Notes under the pieces: model-generated
What the model was told of the DNA's origin: nothing
The model's database searches: none
The model's input: the letters and a program-made list of their open reading frames with translations, nothing else
Assembly (NCBI RefSeq): GCF_014884385.1
Contig: NZ_WKFH01000003.1
Location: forward strand, 1 to 64,000
Direction: 5' to 3'
DNA length: 64,000 nt
From: Phycobacter azelaicus
GTDB taxonomy: Bacteria > Pseudomonadota > Alphaproteobacteria > Rhodobacterales > Rhodobacteraceae
Shown here: piece by piece, positions 57,167-64,000 of the stretch
Numbering within the stretch: the stretch's first letter is position 1
Layout of the letters: every line of letters starts with the position of its first letter
Translations under genes and position numbers: made by a program

Positions 57167-57220
57167 CCCCGCAGCCATTATTGGCCACTTCAAACGGGCA
57201 AGACAGGAAGGACCCCGGCG

Positions 57221-57859
57221 ATGCTGACGGCGATCATCGATTACGAAAGCGGCAATCTCCACTCTGCCGAGAAAGCCTTTCAGCGCATGGCGCAAGAGGT
57301 TGACGCGGGAGAGGTCGTGGTGACCTCCGATGCCGATGTGGTGGCTCGCGCCGACCGGCTGGTGCTGCCCGGCGATGGCGCCTTTCCCGCTTGCGCGGCT
57401 GAACTGCGCGGACATAAAGGCATCTATGATGCCATGGTCCACGCGGTCGAGGACAAGGGTCGCCCCTTCCTTGGCATCTGCGTCGGGATGCAGCTGATGG
57501 CCACTACCGGCCATGAATATGAGGACACACCGGGCCTCGATTGGGTTGGCGGCGATGTGGTGAAAATCACCCCCGAGGATCCGGCACTCAAGGTGCCGCA
57601 CATGGGCTGGAACGATCTGGTGATCGACCATGACCACCCGGTCTTCGACGGCATTTCATCGGGCGATCACTGCTATTTCGTGCACTCCTACCATTTCCGT
57701 GTCGCGGACCCCGCAGAACGTCTGGCCCATGTGGATTATGGCGGCGATGTCACTGCGGTCATCGGCAAGGGCACCATGCTGGGCATGCAGTTTCACCCGG
57801 AGAAAAGCCAGCATGTGGGCCTGCGGATGATCGGCAACTTCCTAACCTGGAAACCCTGA
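57221..57859 (+). CDS. hisH: imidazole glycerol phosphate synthase subunit HisH
   Basis: 212 residues. It is the glutaminase that supplies ammonia to HisF. The nucleophile is Cys87 in GICVGMQL; the His192 and Glu194 pair is in HPEKSQ. The start MLTAIIDYESGNLHS is the family norm. AAGGA precedes the ATG. hisF is encoded 3.7 kb downstream. Confidence 0.97.
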   Translation: MLTAIIDYESGNLHSAEKAFQRMAQEVDAGEVVVTSDADVVARADRLVLPGDGAFPACAAELRGHKGIYDAMVHAVEDKGRPFLGICVGMQLMATTGHEYEDTPGLDWVGGDVVKITPEDPALKVPHMGWNDLVIDHDHPVFDGISSGDHCYFVHSYHFRVADPAERLAHVDYGGDVTAVIGKGTMLGMQFHPEKSQHVGLRMIGNFLTWKP

Positions 57860-57871
57860 GCCACTGCCGGA

Positions 57872-58600
57872 TCAGGCCGCCCCTTTGCGCATCGAGACCG
57901 GCGCGCAGCCATAGGCACGGCGAAAGGCACGGGTGAAGCCTTCGGGCGAATCATAGGCATAGCGCCGCGCCACCGCATCGACCCGGTCGCCACGCTGCAG
58001 ATCCTGCCGCGCCAGCGTCAGGCGCCAGCGACGCAGATAGCTCATCGGGCTTTCCCCCACCTGCTGCGAGAATAGTTCCGAAAACCGCGACAGGGATAGG
58101 CCCGCTTCGGTCGCCAGATCCTGCGTGGTCCAGACCCGCCCCGGACGGTCGTGCATCGCGACGATCGCCCGTGCAAGGCGCGCGTCGGACAGCCCTGCCA
58201 GAAGCCCAGGCTCTGCCGTGCCCGCCTCGATCAGGTGACGCAGCAGCCGCACCATCGCCGCCTGCCCCAGGCTGGCCAGGATGCTTTGTGCACCGCAGCG
58301 GCGCACCTCTACCTCCTGCCGGATCAGATCGAGGATCGCCCGCAGCTCTGGCGCGGCGTCCAGGGAGACTTCCACCCGCTCCGGCAGGGCCGCGACCAGT
58401 GGGTTATGGGCGCCGGACCACTCCACCCGCAGGGAAAGGCAAGCCTCCTGCTCGGAGGCCTCGCCCCGAGCAACAGGATGAAAAACCAGCCGTGACAATC
58501 CAGCCGCCGCATCGCCACAGGCGACAAGATTGGCATCCTGCGGTTCTGCCGGCTCCACCACCATGTGAAAGCGCGCCATGAGGCTCGACAATCTGTCCAC
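57872..58600 (-). CDS. AraC family transcriptional regulator
   Basis: 242 residues if a GTG at 58600 is used, which has GGAGG seven bases upstream. An ATG at 58621 and a longer frame to 58669 have no ribosome site. The N-terminal part is a cupin_6-type ligand domain: the region around MARFHMVVEPAEPQDANLVACGDAAAG. The C-terminal 100 residues are a double helix-turn-helix: VWTTQDLATEAGLSLSRFSELFSQQVGESPMSYLRRWRL, then AYDSPEGFTRAFRRAYGCAP. It diverges from the peroxiredoxin-like gene and probably controls it. Confidence 0.88.
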   Translation of the reverse strand: MDRLSSLMARFHMVVEPAEPQDANLVACGDAAAGLSRLVFHPVARGEASEQEACLSLRVEWSGAHNPLVAALPERVEVSLDAAPELRAILDLIRQEVEVRRCGAQSILASLGQAAMVRLLRHLIEAGTAEPGLLAGLSDARLARAIVAMHDRPGRVWTTQDLATEAGLSLSRFSELFSQQVGESPMSYLRRWRLTLARQDLQRGDRVDAVARRYAYDSPEGFTRAFRRAYGCAPVSMRKGAA

Positions 58601-58733
58601 GACCTGTCCTCCAATCGGCATTATCGGAATAAATGTCAGGTTATTCGGATTTTTCAAGCCGAAATTCACCTCATAGAGAGCGCATCACCACTCACGGGCC
58701 TCCGGCCCAACATTCATGACACGGAGACTTTTC

Positions 58734-59270
58734 ATGCTGATGCCCCGCCAGAAAACCCCGAACCTCAACCTGCCGCTCTTGGGCGGTGGCACCTTTGATC
58801 TTGCCACAGAGGACAGCAGCCGCGGCACGGTGATCTGCTTTTATCGCGGCCTGCATTGCCCGATCTGCGCCAACTACCTGAAAGAGCTGGAAAAGAAGAC
58901 CGCCGATTTCGCCGAGCGCGGTGTCGGCACCATCGCCATCAGCACCGACGGTCAAGAGCGCACCCGCGAGATGGCCGAAAAGGTGGAGGCCAAGGGCCTG
59001 CGCTTTGCCTATGACCTGCCCCTGCAAGTGGCCAAGGATTGGGGGCTCTATATCTCCACCTCGCGCGGCAAGACCTCCATTGGAATCGAAGAACCGGCGC
59101 TCTTTTCCGAACCCGGCCTTTTCATGGTGACGCCCGAGCAGACGCTTTACTATGGATCGGTCCAGACCATGCCTTTTGTACGGCCGCATTTCTCGGAGCT
59201 GGTCTCGGCCCTCGATTTCGCCATTGCCAACGATTATCCGGCGCGGGGCGAATACACCGGCGCGGTCTGA
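58734..59270 (+). CDS. peroxiredoxin-like AhpC/TSA family protein
   Basis: 178 residues from MLMPRQKTPNLNLP with CGGAG upstream; a start at 58716 is also open. The thioredoxin fold active site is FYRGLHCPICANYLKELE with Cys42 and Cys45, a CPIC pair rather than the PxxxTxxC motif of classical peroxiredoxins. A DGQERTREMAEKVEAKGLRFAYDLPLQVAKDWGLY section follows (positions about 74-108). Likely a thiol peroxidase or redox sensor. The divergent AraC gene is the presumed regulator. Confidence 0.87.
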   Translation: MLMPRQKTPNLNLPLLGGGTFDLATEDSSRGTVICFYRGLHCPICANYLKELEKKTADFAERGVGTIAISTDGQERTREMAEKVEAKGLRFAYDLPLQVAKDWGLYISTSRGKTSIGIEEPALFSEPGLFMVTPEQTLYYGSVQTMPFVRPHFSELVSALDFAIANDYPARGEYTGAV

Positions 59271-59296
59271 CCCGCGGTCATCCGTAAAACGTCACC

Positions 59297-59324
59297 CTTC
59301 GGGCCGCCCCGACGCGGCCCGAAG
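59297..59324 (+). terminator. hairpin after the peroxiredoxin-like gene
   Basis: CTTCGGGCCGC and GCGGCCCGAAG are perfect 11-base arms, 26 bases after the stop. There is no T-run, so it may act as a rho-dependent end or a stability element. Confidence 0.5.
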
Positions 59325-59395
59325 GACAGGAATGGACAGGCCAGCCGCTTCGCGGCATATGAGGTGGACTTGAAACCGCGTCAGGCCCCGCCCCC

Positions 59396-59647
59396 TTGCA
59401 GATCAGACTGGAAAAATTCGACCACCACAGCGGGCGCCATCGCTATTGCGTGTTGCGACTGAGCCAGACCCTGTTCGGGGATTGGTGCGTGGAACAGGCG
59501 CTGGGGCCGATCGCTGCCCCTGGCGGGCAGGAGCGGCGCGCCTATTTCAGCCAGCACGCCGAAGCCCTGCAGCTGTTCGAGGCGGTCCGGGATCGCCATG
59601 TGGGCCGCGGCTACGTGCCGATCCCGGTTCAGTTGGGGCTGCTCTGA
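59396..59647 (+). CDS. WGR-like domain protein, TTG start
   Basis: 83 residues. It resembles the small WGR-domain proteins of Rhodobacterales: MQIRLEKFDHHSGRHRYCVLRLSQTLFGDW, then the helix YFSQHAEALQLFEAVRDRH and RGYVP. The central Trp-Gly-Arg is not kept (ALGPIAAPGG stands in its place). The only possible start near the expected place is TTG at 59396, and the ribosome site is weak. In larger proteins WGR domains bind nucleic acid; the role here is unknown. Confidence 0.6.
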   Translation: MQIRLEKFDHHSGRHRYCVLRLSQTLFGDWCVEQALGPIAAPGGQERRAYFSQHAEALQLFEAVRDRHVGRGYVPIPVQLGLL

Positions 59648-59671
59648 TATCGAAGGCAGCAGCCCGCCGGA

Positions 59672-60070
59672 TCAGTTGACCCGCGTCCAGGTCTGCCCCC
59701 GGCAGATCAGACCGCCTGCAACGCAGCCCTTCACCTCCAAGCGGTTGCCATTGAGCAACATCTTCGACTTGTAGGTCTTGTCCGCATCCGGCGCCCAGAT
59801 CTTGCCACCCGAATAGCTGCCGTTCCCGTCAGCTTTCATATCCCAAATCAAACGCTTACCGAGATGTTCGTAGTCTGCCGTCACCCCGCCCCCGGCGCCA
59901 TAGGCCTTGGCGATGGTGCCGCAAATGCTTGAGCCGCAGGGCGCGATATCCACGTGCAGATAGCCGCCTTCCTCGCCCTCTTGGGTCTTCCACTTGCCGG
60001 CGACCTGATCGGCAAGGGCGCCGGTGGCCAGTGTCAGGGCAACGGTCAGCCCCAGTGTCAGTGTCTTCAT
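59672..60070 (-). CDS. DUF2147 secreted protein
   Basis: 132 residues from the ATG at 60070, with GGGAGGAAA upstream. A signal peptide MKTLTLGLTVALTLATGALA is cleaved before DQVAGKWKT. The mature part is a DUF2147 beta-barrel: GGYLHVDIAPCGSSICGTIAKAYG, LGKRLIWDMKADGNGSYSGGKIWAPDADKTYKSKM (positions about 70-104) and LEVKGCVAGGLICRGQTWTRV. Four Cys residues could form periplasmic disulfides. Function unknown. Confidence 0.88.
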   Translation of the reverse strand: MKTLTLGLTVALTLATGALADQVAGKWKTQEGEEGGYLHVDIAPCGSSICGTIAKAYGAGGGVTADYEHLGKRLIWDMKADGNGSYSGGKIWAPDADKTYKSKMLLNGNRLEVKGCVAGGLICRGQTWTRVN

Positions 60071-60232
60071 GGTGTTTCCTCCCTCTTTGCCACCAGTTTG
60101 GCGCGAGGCGGGCTTTTCAGGCAAGGTTGACTTTAGGTCGCGTTGCAATCCCGGCGGCGCCCTGCCATAGAACCGGCAAAACCCTGCCGCCGTGCAGGCT
60201 GTGCACCAACGAGACGACAAGGACGGCTGACC

Positions 60233-60955
60233 ATGATCCTCTATCCCGCAATCGACCTCAAGGATGGCCAGGCCGTGCGCCTGTTGCACGGGGACATGGA
60301 CAAGACCACCGTGTTCAACGACAACCCCGCCGCCCAGGCGCTGGAGTTCGTCGCGGCAGGCTGTGAATGGCTGCATCTGGTCGATCTGAATGGCGCCTTC
60401 GCCGGTGAGCCGGTCAATGCCGCCCCGGTCGAGGAGATCCTGAAACAGTGCAAGGTGCCCGCCCAGCTCGGTGGTGGCATCCGCGACATGAAGACCATCG
60501 AGAACTGGATCGACAAGGGGCTGGCCCGCGTGATCCTGGGCACCGTGGCGGTGGAAAACCCCGATCTGGTACGCGAGGCCGCGCGCGCATTCCCCGGCAA
60601 GGTCGCCGTCGGCATCGACGCCCGCAATGGCCGCGTGGCCACCAAGGGCTGGGCCGAGGAAACCGACGTGATGGTCACCGACCTCGCCAAGTCTTTCGAG
60701 GACGCAGGGGTTGCCGCCATCATCTACACGGACATCATGCGGGACGGCGCAATGAAGGGCCCGAACGTAGAAGCCACCGCCGATCTCGCCAATGCGGTCT
60801 CGATTCCGGTGATCGCCTCGGGCGGCGTCTCCTCGCTCGATGATCTGCGGGCACTCAAATCCTGCGGCGCGCCGCTCAATGGCGCCATCTCGGGCCGCGC
60901 GCTTTATGATGGCGCCATCGACCTGAGTGAGGCACTAGCCGTCTTGAAAGGATAG
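60233..60955 (+). CDS. hisA: phosphoribosylformimino-AICAR phosphate isomerase HisA
   Basis: 240 residues from [20 protein letters not shown]; the frame is open to 60143 but AAGGAC lies before this ATG. The catalytic Asp8 is in the first strand and its partner is in [15 protein letters not shown]. The (beta/alpha)8 phosphate-binding loops are QLGGGIRD and [13 protein letters not shown]. It is the fourth enzyme of histidine synthesis and a paralogue of HisF. Confidence 0.97.
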   Translation: MILYPAIDLKDGQAVRLLHGDMDKTTVFNDNPAAQALEFVAAGCEWLHLVDLNGAFAGEPVNAAPVEEILKQCKVPAQLGGGIRDMKTIENWIDKGLARVILGTVAVENPDLVREAARAFPGKVAVGIDARNGRVATKGWAEETDVMVTDLAKSFEDAGVAAIIYTDIMRDGAMKGPNVEATADLANAVSIPVIASGGVSSLDDLRALKSCGAPLNGAISGRALYDGAIDLSEALAVLKG

Positions 60956-61040
60956 CCCATTCCCAATCGCCTGCGGCACCGCGCCGCTTTGTGCAGGCAG
61001 TGGAAAGTGGGCTTGGTAAAGACACTTCAAAAGGTGCCTC

Positions 61041-61523
61041 ATGTCCGTGATTTCAAAAACGCCCCTGCCCGCGCATTCACATCTTTGGGCCAATGTGCAA
61101 CCTGGCGACTTCGTTGATGGTTATGCGGTCGAAAGTGACCTGTCGCCCCGTGCTGCCGCCGATATGGGCCTTGCAATGCCCGGATGGGCCAAGGCCCTCC
61201 TGGCCCTGCGCAACAGGATCGTGGCGCCCTTAGGGCTCAAGACCGAAGTCTCTGACCAGGGTGCAAATGCCATCTTTCCCGTGGTCCATGAAGACGAGAG
61301 GGAGCTGATCCTGGGTACGGACGACAGCCACCTGAATTTCCGCATCTGCGTGATGCAACAAGAAGGCCGCATACACATGGCAACCTGGGTTCATCGCAAC
61401 AACCTGCTGGGGCGTCTCTACCTCTTGGCGGTGATGCCCTTTCACGTGCTGATCGTGCGCGATTCGATGCGCCGCATCGCCAAGCACTCCACCCTGATTG
61501 CATCTGCGCCCCGCGGTCAGTAA
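61041..61523 (+). CDS. DUF2867 domain protein
   Basis: 160 residues matching DUF2867: [10 protein letters not shown], then [23 protein letters not shown], then [26 protein letters not shown] and [30 protein letters not shown] (positions about 117-146). No signal peptide. Function is unknown; relatives sometimes sit next to regulators or as fusions with short-chain dehydrogenases. It separates hisA from hisF, and all three run in the same direction. Confidence 0.85.
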   Translation: MSVISKTPLPAHSHLWANVQPGDFVDGYAVESDLSPRAAADMGLAMPGWAKALLALRNRIVAPLGLKTEVSDQGANAIFPVVHEDERELILGTDDSHLNFRICVMQQEGRIHMATWVHRNNLLGRLYLLAVMPFHVLIVRDSMRRIAKHSTLIASAPRGQ

Positions 61524-61561
61524 AGACAGAGCATCACTCCGGCGACCAAGGGCCTAGAACA

Positions 61562-62323
61562 ATGCTGAAAACCCGCATCATCCCGTGCCTTGATGTTGCA
61601 GATGGCCGCGTGGTCAAGGGCGTGAACTTCGTCGGCCTGCGCGATGCGGGCGATCCCGTCGAGGCGGCCAAGGCCTATGATGCGGCGGGCGCTGACGAGA
61701 TCTGCTTTCTCGACATCCATGCCACCCATGAAAACCGCGGTACCATGTTCGACATGGTGCGCCGCACCGCCGAACAGTGTTTCGTGCCTCTCACCGTGGG
61801 CGGCGGTGTACGCACCAAGGAAGACGTGCGCGCGCTTCTGCTGGCCGGGGCCGACAAGGTCTCCTTCAACTCCGCCGCCGTGGCCAACCCCGATGTGGTG
61901 GCCGAGGCCGCCGCGCAGTTCGGTAGCCAGTGCATCGTGGTGGCGATCGACGCCAAGACCGTCGCCCCCGGCAAATGGGAAATCTTCACCCATGGCGGGC
62001 GCCGCGAAACCGGCATCGATGCGGTGGAATTCGCCAAGACCGTGGTCGCCAAGGGCGCGGGCGAAATCCTCTTGACCTCGATGGACCGGGACGGCACCAA
62101 ATCCGGTTTCAACCTGCCCCTGACCCGCGCGATTTCCGATGCGGTTGATGTGCCGGTGATCGCCTCGGGCGGGGTCGGCACCCTGGATCACCTCGTTGAA
62201 GGCGTCACCGAAGGCGGCGCCTCGGCGGTGCTTGCCGCCTCGATCTTCCACTTCGGTGAATACACCATCCAGGAAGCCAAACAGCACATGGCCGCCGCCG
62301 GTATCCCGATGCGGCTGACCTGA
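61562..62323 (+). CDS. hisF: imidazole glycerol phosphate synthase subunit HisF
   Basis: 253 residues. It is the cyclase of the HisH-HisF complex. Catalytic Asp11 is in [16 protein letters not shown] and the second Asp is in VVAIDAKTV. Phosphate loops are [29 protein letters not shown] and [13 protein letters not shown]. The start [11 protein letters not shown] is the family norm. Confidence 0.98.
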   Translation: MLKTRIIPCLDVADGRVVKGVNFVGLRDAGDPVEAAKAYDAAGADEICFLDIHATHENRGTMFDMVRRTAEQCFVPLTVGGGVRTKEDVRALLLAGADKVSFNSAAVANPDVVAEAAAQFGSQCIVVAIDAKTVAPGKWEIFTHGGRRETGIDAVEFAKTVVAKGAGEILLTSMDRDGTKSGFNLPLTRAISDAVDVPVIASGGVGTLDHLVEGVTEGGASAVLAASIFHFGEYTIQEAKQHMAAAGIPMRLT

Positions 62324-62336
62324 AGGAAGACCCGTG

Positions 62337-62654
62337 ATGAACCTGCTGCACGATCTCGAAGCCACCATCCTTTCCCGAAAGGGCGCAGACCCCGACACCT
62401 CCTGGACAGCCAAACTGCTGTCCAAAGGACCGGAGAAATGCGCAGAGAAATTCGGCGAGGAAGCCATCGAGGTCATCATCGAGGCGGTCAAGGACGACAA
62501 GGCGAAACTCGCCAGCGAAGGCGCCGACGTGCTTTATCATTTCCTGGTGATGCTTGCGTCGCGCGATGTGGCGCTGGACGATGTGCTTACGGTCCTGGCC
62601 GAACGCCAGGGCCTCAGCGGCATCGCGGAAAAAGCCGCCCGCCCCAAGAGTTGA
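62337..62654 (+). CDS. hisE: phosphoribosyl-ATP diphosphatase HisE
   Basis: 105 residues from the ATG at 62337; the GTG just before it could add one residue. GAAGGAAG precedes it. It has the all-alpha HisE fold: SWTAKLLSKGPEKCAEKFGEEAIEVIIEA (positions about 22-50) with the EE-x-x-E metal site, and SEGADVLYHFLVML. It catalyses the second step of histidine synthesis. It follows hisF by 13 bases, so the two are co-transcribed. Confidence 0.97.
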   Translation: MNLLHDLEATILSRKGADPDTSWTAKLLSKGPEKCAEKFGEEAIEVIIEAVKDDKAKLASEGADVLYHFLVMLASRDVALDDVLTVLAERQGLSGIAEKAARPKS

Positions 62655-63018
62655 CCGTTTTCCAATCCACCAAAGGCGTGCTCCCGCGCCTGCGGATGCC
62701 CCGGCTGCGCCGGGCCCCTCCTCGCAGCCTTGGGCCCAGCAGCGCGCCATAGGCGCACTGCGCCGACGCTCTGTTGCGATCGCCCCCTCGATCTGAACCG
62801 GGTCAAGGGCCGCGCCAGCGGCCGCGCATAGCGCGGTTAACCCTTGAGGCGGGTCTGAGCGGAGATATCATCGAAGTGGCGCTTCAGGGCAGTCCTGCCC
62901 CTGAAGCGCCTCTCAGCGAGAAATACCGCCGCGCATCAGCGCGGCGCCCGGCCCAACGGGAGCCTGCAGATCTGTGATCTGCATTGCGACGGGCGGGAGC
63001 CCTACCCCGCGCCTGCCG
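62655..63018. other. hairpin-rich gap after hisE
   Basis: No gene is seen in 364 bases. Three clear inverted repeats are stacked at its right end: GGCGCTTCAGGG (62878) with CCCTGAAGCGCC (62899); CGCCGCGC (62927) with GCGCGGCG (62939); and GCAGATC (62966) with GATCTGC (62976). None has a T-run. The gap lies between converging genes, so a compound transcription barrier is the simplest role. Confidence 0.55.
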
Positions 63019-63489
63019 TCACAGTTTCGAGGAAATGATCCCGGTGGCAAAGCCGCCCATACGCAATTCTCCGAACAGGCGCTGGTATTCGATCTTGGGA
63101 CAACGGTTCTGGATCACATCAACACCGCGCGCCTCGGCCAGGGCGGCCGCCTCGGCGTGCTCAACGCCGATCTGCATCCAGATTGTCTGAAGGTCAGGAA
63201 ACAGCTTCAGCGCCTCCTCCACGATCGGCGGCACCGCTTCGGATTTGCGAAAGATATCGACCATATCGACCGGACCGTCGATCTCAGACAGGCTCGCTCG
63301 TACCGTTTCGCCAAACAGCCGCTTACCGGCATGGCCGGGATTGACCGGGATCACCCGATAGCCTTTCAAACTCAGGTACCGCGCCACATAGTAACTGGGG
63401 CGCACCGAATTCATCGACACGCCCACCACGGCGATCGTTCGGGTGCGTTTCAGTATCTCGCGCAGATGATCATCGGCATAGCTGGTCAT
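63019..63489 (-). CDS. CoA-binding domain protein (YccU family)
   Basis: 156 residues. The single Rossmann-type CoA_binding_2 domain starts TIAVVGVSMNSVRPSYYVARYLSLKGYRVIPVNPGHAGKRLFGE (positions about 18-61). DMVDIFRKSEAVPPIVEEAL, IWMQIGVEHAEAAALAEARGVDVIQNRCPKIEY complete the pattern. Homologues bind CoA or acyl-CoA; the role is unknown. The ATG at 63489 is the natural start. Confidence 0.9.
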   Translation of the reverse strand: MTSYADDHLREILKRTRTIAVVGVSMNSVRPSYYVARYLSLKGYRVIPVNPGHAGKRLFGETVRASLSEIDGPVDMVDIFRKSEAVPPIVEEALKLFPDLQTIWMQIGVEHAEAAALAEARGVDVIQNRCPKIEYQRLFGELRMGGFATGIISSKL

Positions 63490-63573
63490 GGGCCGACCCT
63501 AGAACGGCCGAGAAGCGCGTGAAAGTCAAAAGTGATCTCGCTGACCGCGAGCAAAGAGATTTCATCATTCGAC

Positions 63574-63604
63574 AAAAAAAGGCGCCCGGGACGGGCCCCG
63601 GGCG
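63574..63604 (-). terminator. terminator of the YHS-domain gene
   Basis: On the minus strand CGCCCGGG and CCCGGGCG form the stem and TTTTTTT follows (plus-strand A-run 63574-63580). It lies about 110 bases after the stop of the YHS gene and before the CoA-binding gene. Confidence 0.8.
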
Positions 63605-63715
63605 TCAGGTATGGAACGAGGGACAGTGAAAAAGGTCCGCGGCTGTTCCGCGCCGCAGGCCTAATCGTTATATGGGAACCGCGGATCTGAATTAAAAGGG
63701 GCGCGCGTTTCAACG

Positions 63716-64000
63716 TTATCGACGCAAGGCGTCCGGCCAATTGCTCCGGGCTTCGGCAATAAGGGCCTCGGCTTCGTCTTGCCAGCGCGCGCGCACCTGC
63801 GGACTGTTGAGCAGGAACAACTCCCCTTCCAGGATCACCCACAGCTCCGGATCTGCGGTCGTCAGACGGCCCTGCGCCATGGCAAAGGCGCAATAGCCGC
63901 CAAACATCGGCGCATAGGCCCAGGGGTTCATCTCGAACCGCATCTGGTTGCTGGCCGACGCAAATTGCCAAACCGCCCCTTTCCACATCAGGACATGCTC
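63716..64000 (-). CDS. YHS domain protein, cut by the window edge
   Basis: The last 95 codons are present; the frame stays open to the edge as EHVLMWKGAVWQFASA, so the 5' end lies outside. The visible part matches Roseobacter YHS-domain proteins: WQFASASNQMRFEMNPWAYAPMFGGYCAFAMAQG, then DPELWVILEGELFLLNSPQVRARWQDEAEALIAEARSNWP. The GGYCAFA segment with Cys is the YHS core, often a metal-binding site. The function is not known. Confidence 0.8.
   Translation of the reverse strand, partial: EHVLMWKGAVWQFASASNQMRFEMNPWAYAPMFGGYCAFAMAQGRLTTADPELWVILEGELFLLNSPQVRARWQDEAEALIAEARSNWPDALRR

Noticed and set aside
1..64000. CRISPR arrays, insertion sequences, prophage or integrase genes
   Set aside because: No regularly spaced repeats, transposase or integrase motifs, or phage structural genes were seen. 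The only mobile-looking unit is the restriction-modification pair.

Overview
The window is about 64 kb of a GC-rich genome that reads as an alphaproteobacterium of the Rhodobacterales, most likely the marine Roseobacter group. The main reasons are the aerobic cobaltochelatase pair cobS-cobT next to a BolA gene and a J-domain gene, a DUF2484 gene beside murB inside the division and cell-wall (dcw) cluster, long acid-rich or Pro/Gln-rich linkers in CobT and FtsZ, and a DUF1127 gene followed by CCUCC-loop small RNAs of the kind described as CcsR or cuckoo RNAs in Rhodobacteraceae. No phage, insertion sequence or CRISPR array was recognised.

Layout. 0-9 kb: DUF4177 protein, BolA protein, a J-domain gene broken by four single-base deletions and a nonsense codon, cobS, cobT, a DsbA-fold isomerase, aminopeptidase P, a DUF427 protein, a 63-residue orphan and a LysR regulator. 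9-13.4 kb (minus strand): ClC channel, recN, bamD. 13.6-37.5 kb (minus strand): the dcw cluster in the order mraZ-rsmH-ftsL-ftsI-murE-murF-mraY-murD-ftsW-murG-murC-(APC permease, DUF2484, small membrane protein)-murB-ddl-ftsQ-ftsA-ftsZ-lpxC. It supplies the peptidoglycan precursor pathway, the divisome core and the first committed lipid A step. One flavoprotein gene faces the other way between murD and ftsW. 37.5-38.9 kb is mostly non-coding, with a possible remnant of a secreted protein. 38.9-45.1 kb: Mrp ATPase, DUF1127 gene plus a three-unit CCUCC small-RNA array, uvrD, a lactate dehydrogenase-type flavoenzyme and a short BLUF photoreceptor.

45-55 kb: a single-chain pyruvate carboxylase, an SGNH lipoprotein, a MAPEG protein, then three identical tRNA-Gly(GCC) genes. 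A complete two-gene restriction-modification system, whose endonuclease resembles NaeI, lies between the first and second tRNA copies. A class III aminotransferase and a stand-alone RAM-domain protein follow. 55-63 kb: histidine genes hisB, hisH, hisA, hisF and hisE on the plus strand, interrupted by unrelated small modules: a DUF2306 membrane protein with a TetR regulator, an AraC regulator with a peroxiredoxin-like gene, and WGR, DUF2147 and DUF2867 proteins. The window ends with a CoA-binding protein and a YHS-domain gene cut by the window edge.

The most interesting items are the triple CCUCC small-RNA array with its own near-identical inter-unit hairpins, the NaeI-type restriction-modification cassette between tRNA-Gly repeats, the nested dyad upstream of ftsZ, the BLUF protein with Cys at the semi-conserved Trp position, and the paired palindromes between the TetR gene and its divergent neighbour. 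All family names come from reading motifs; no database search was run.
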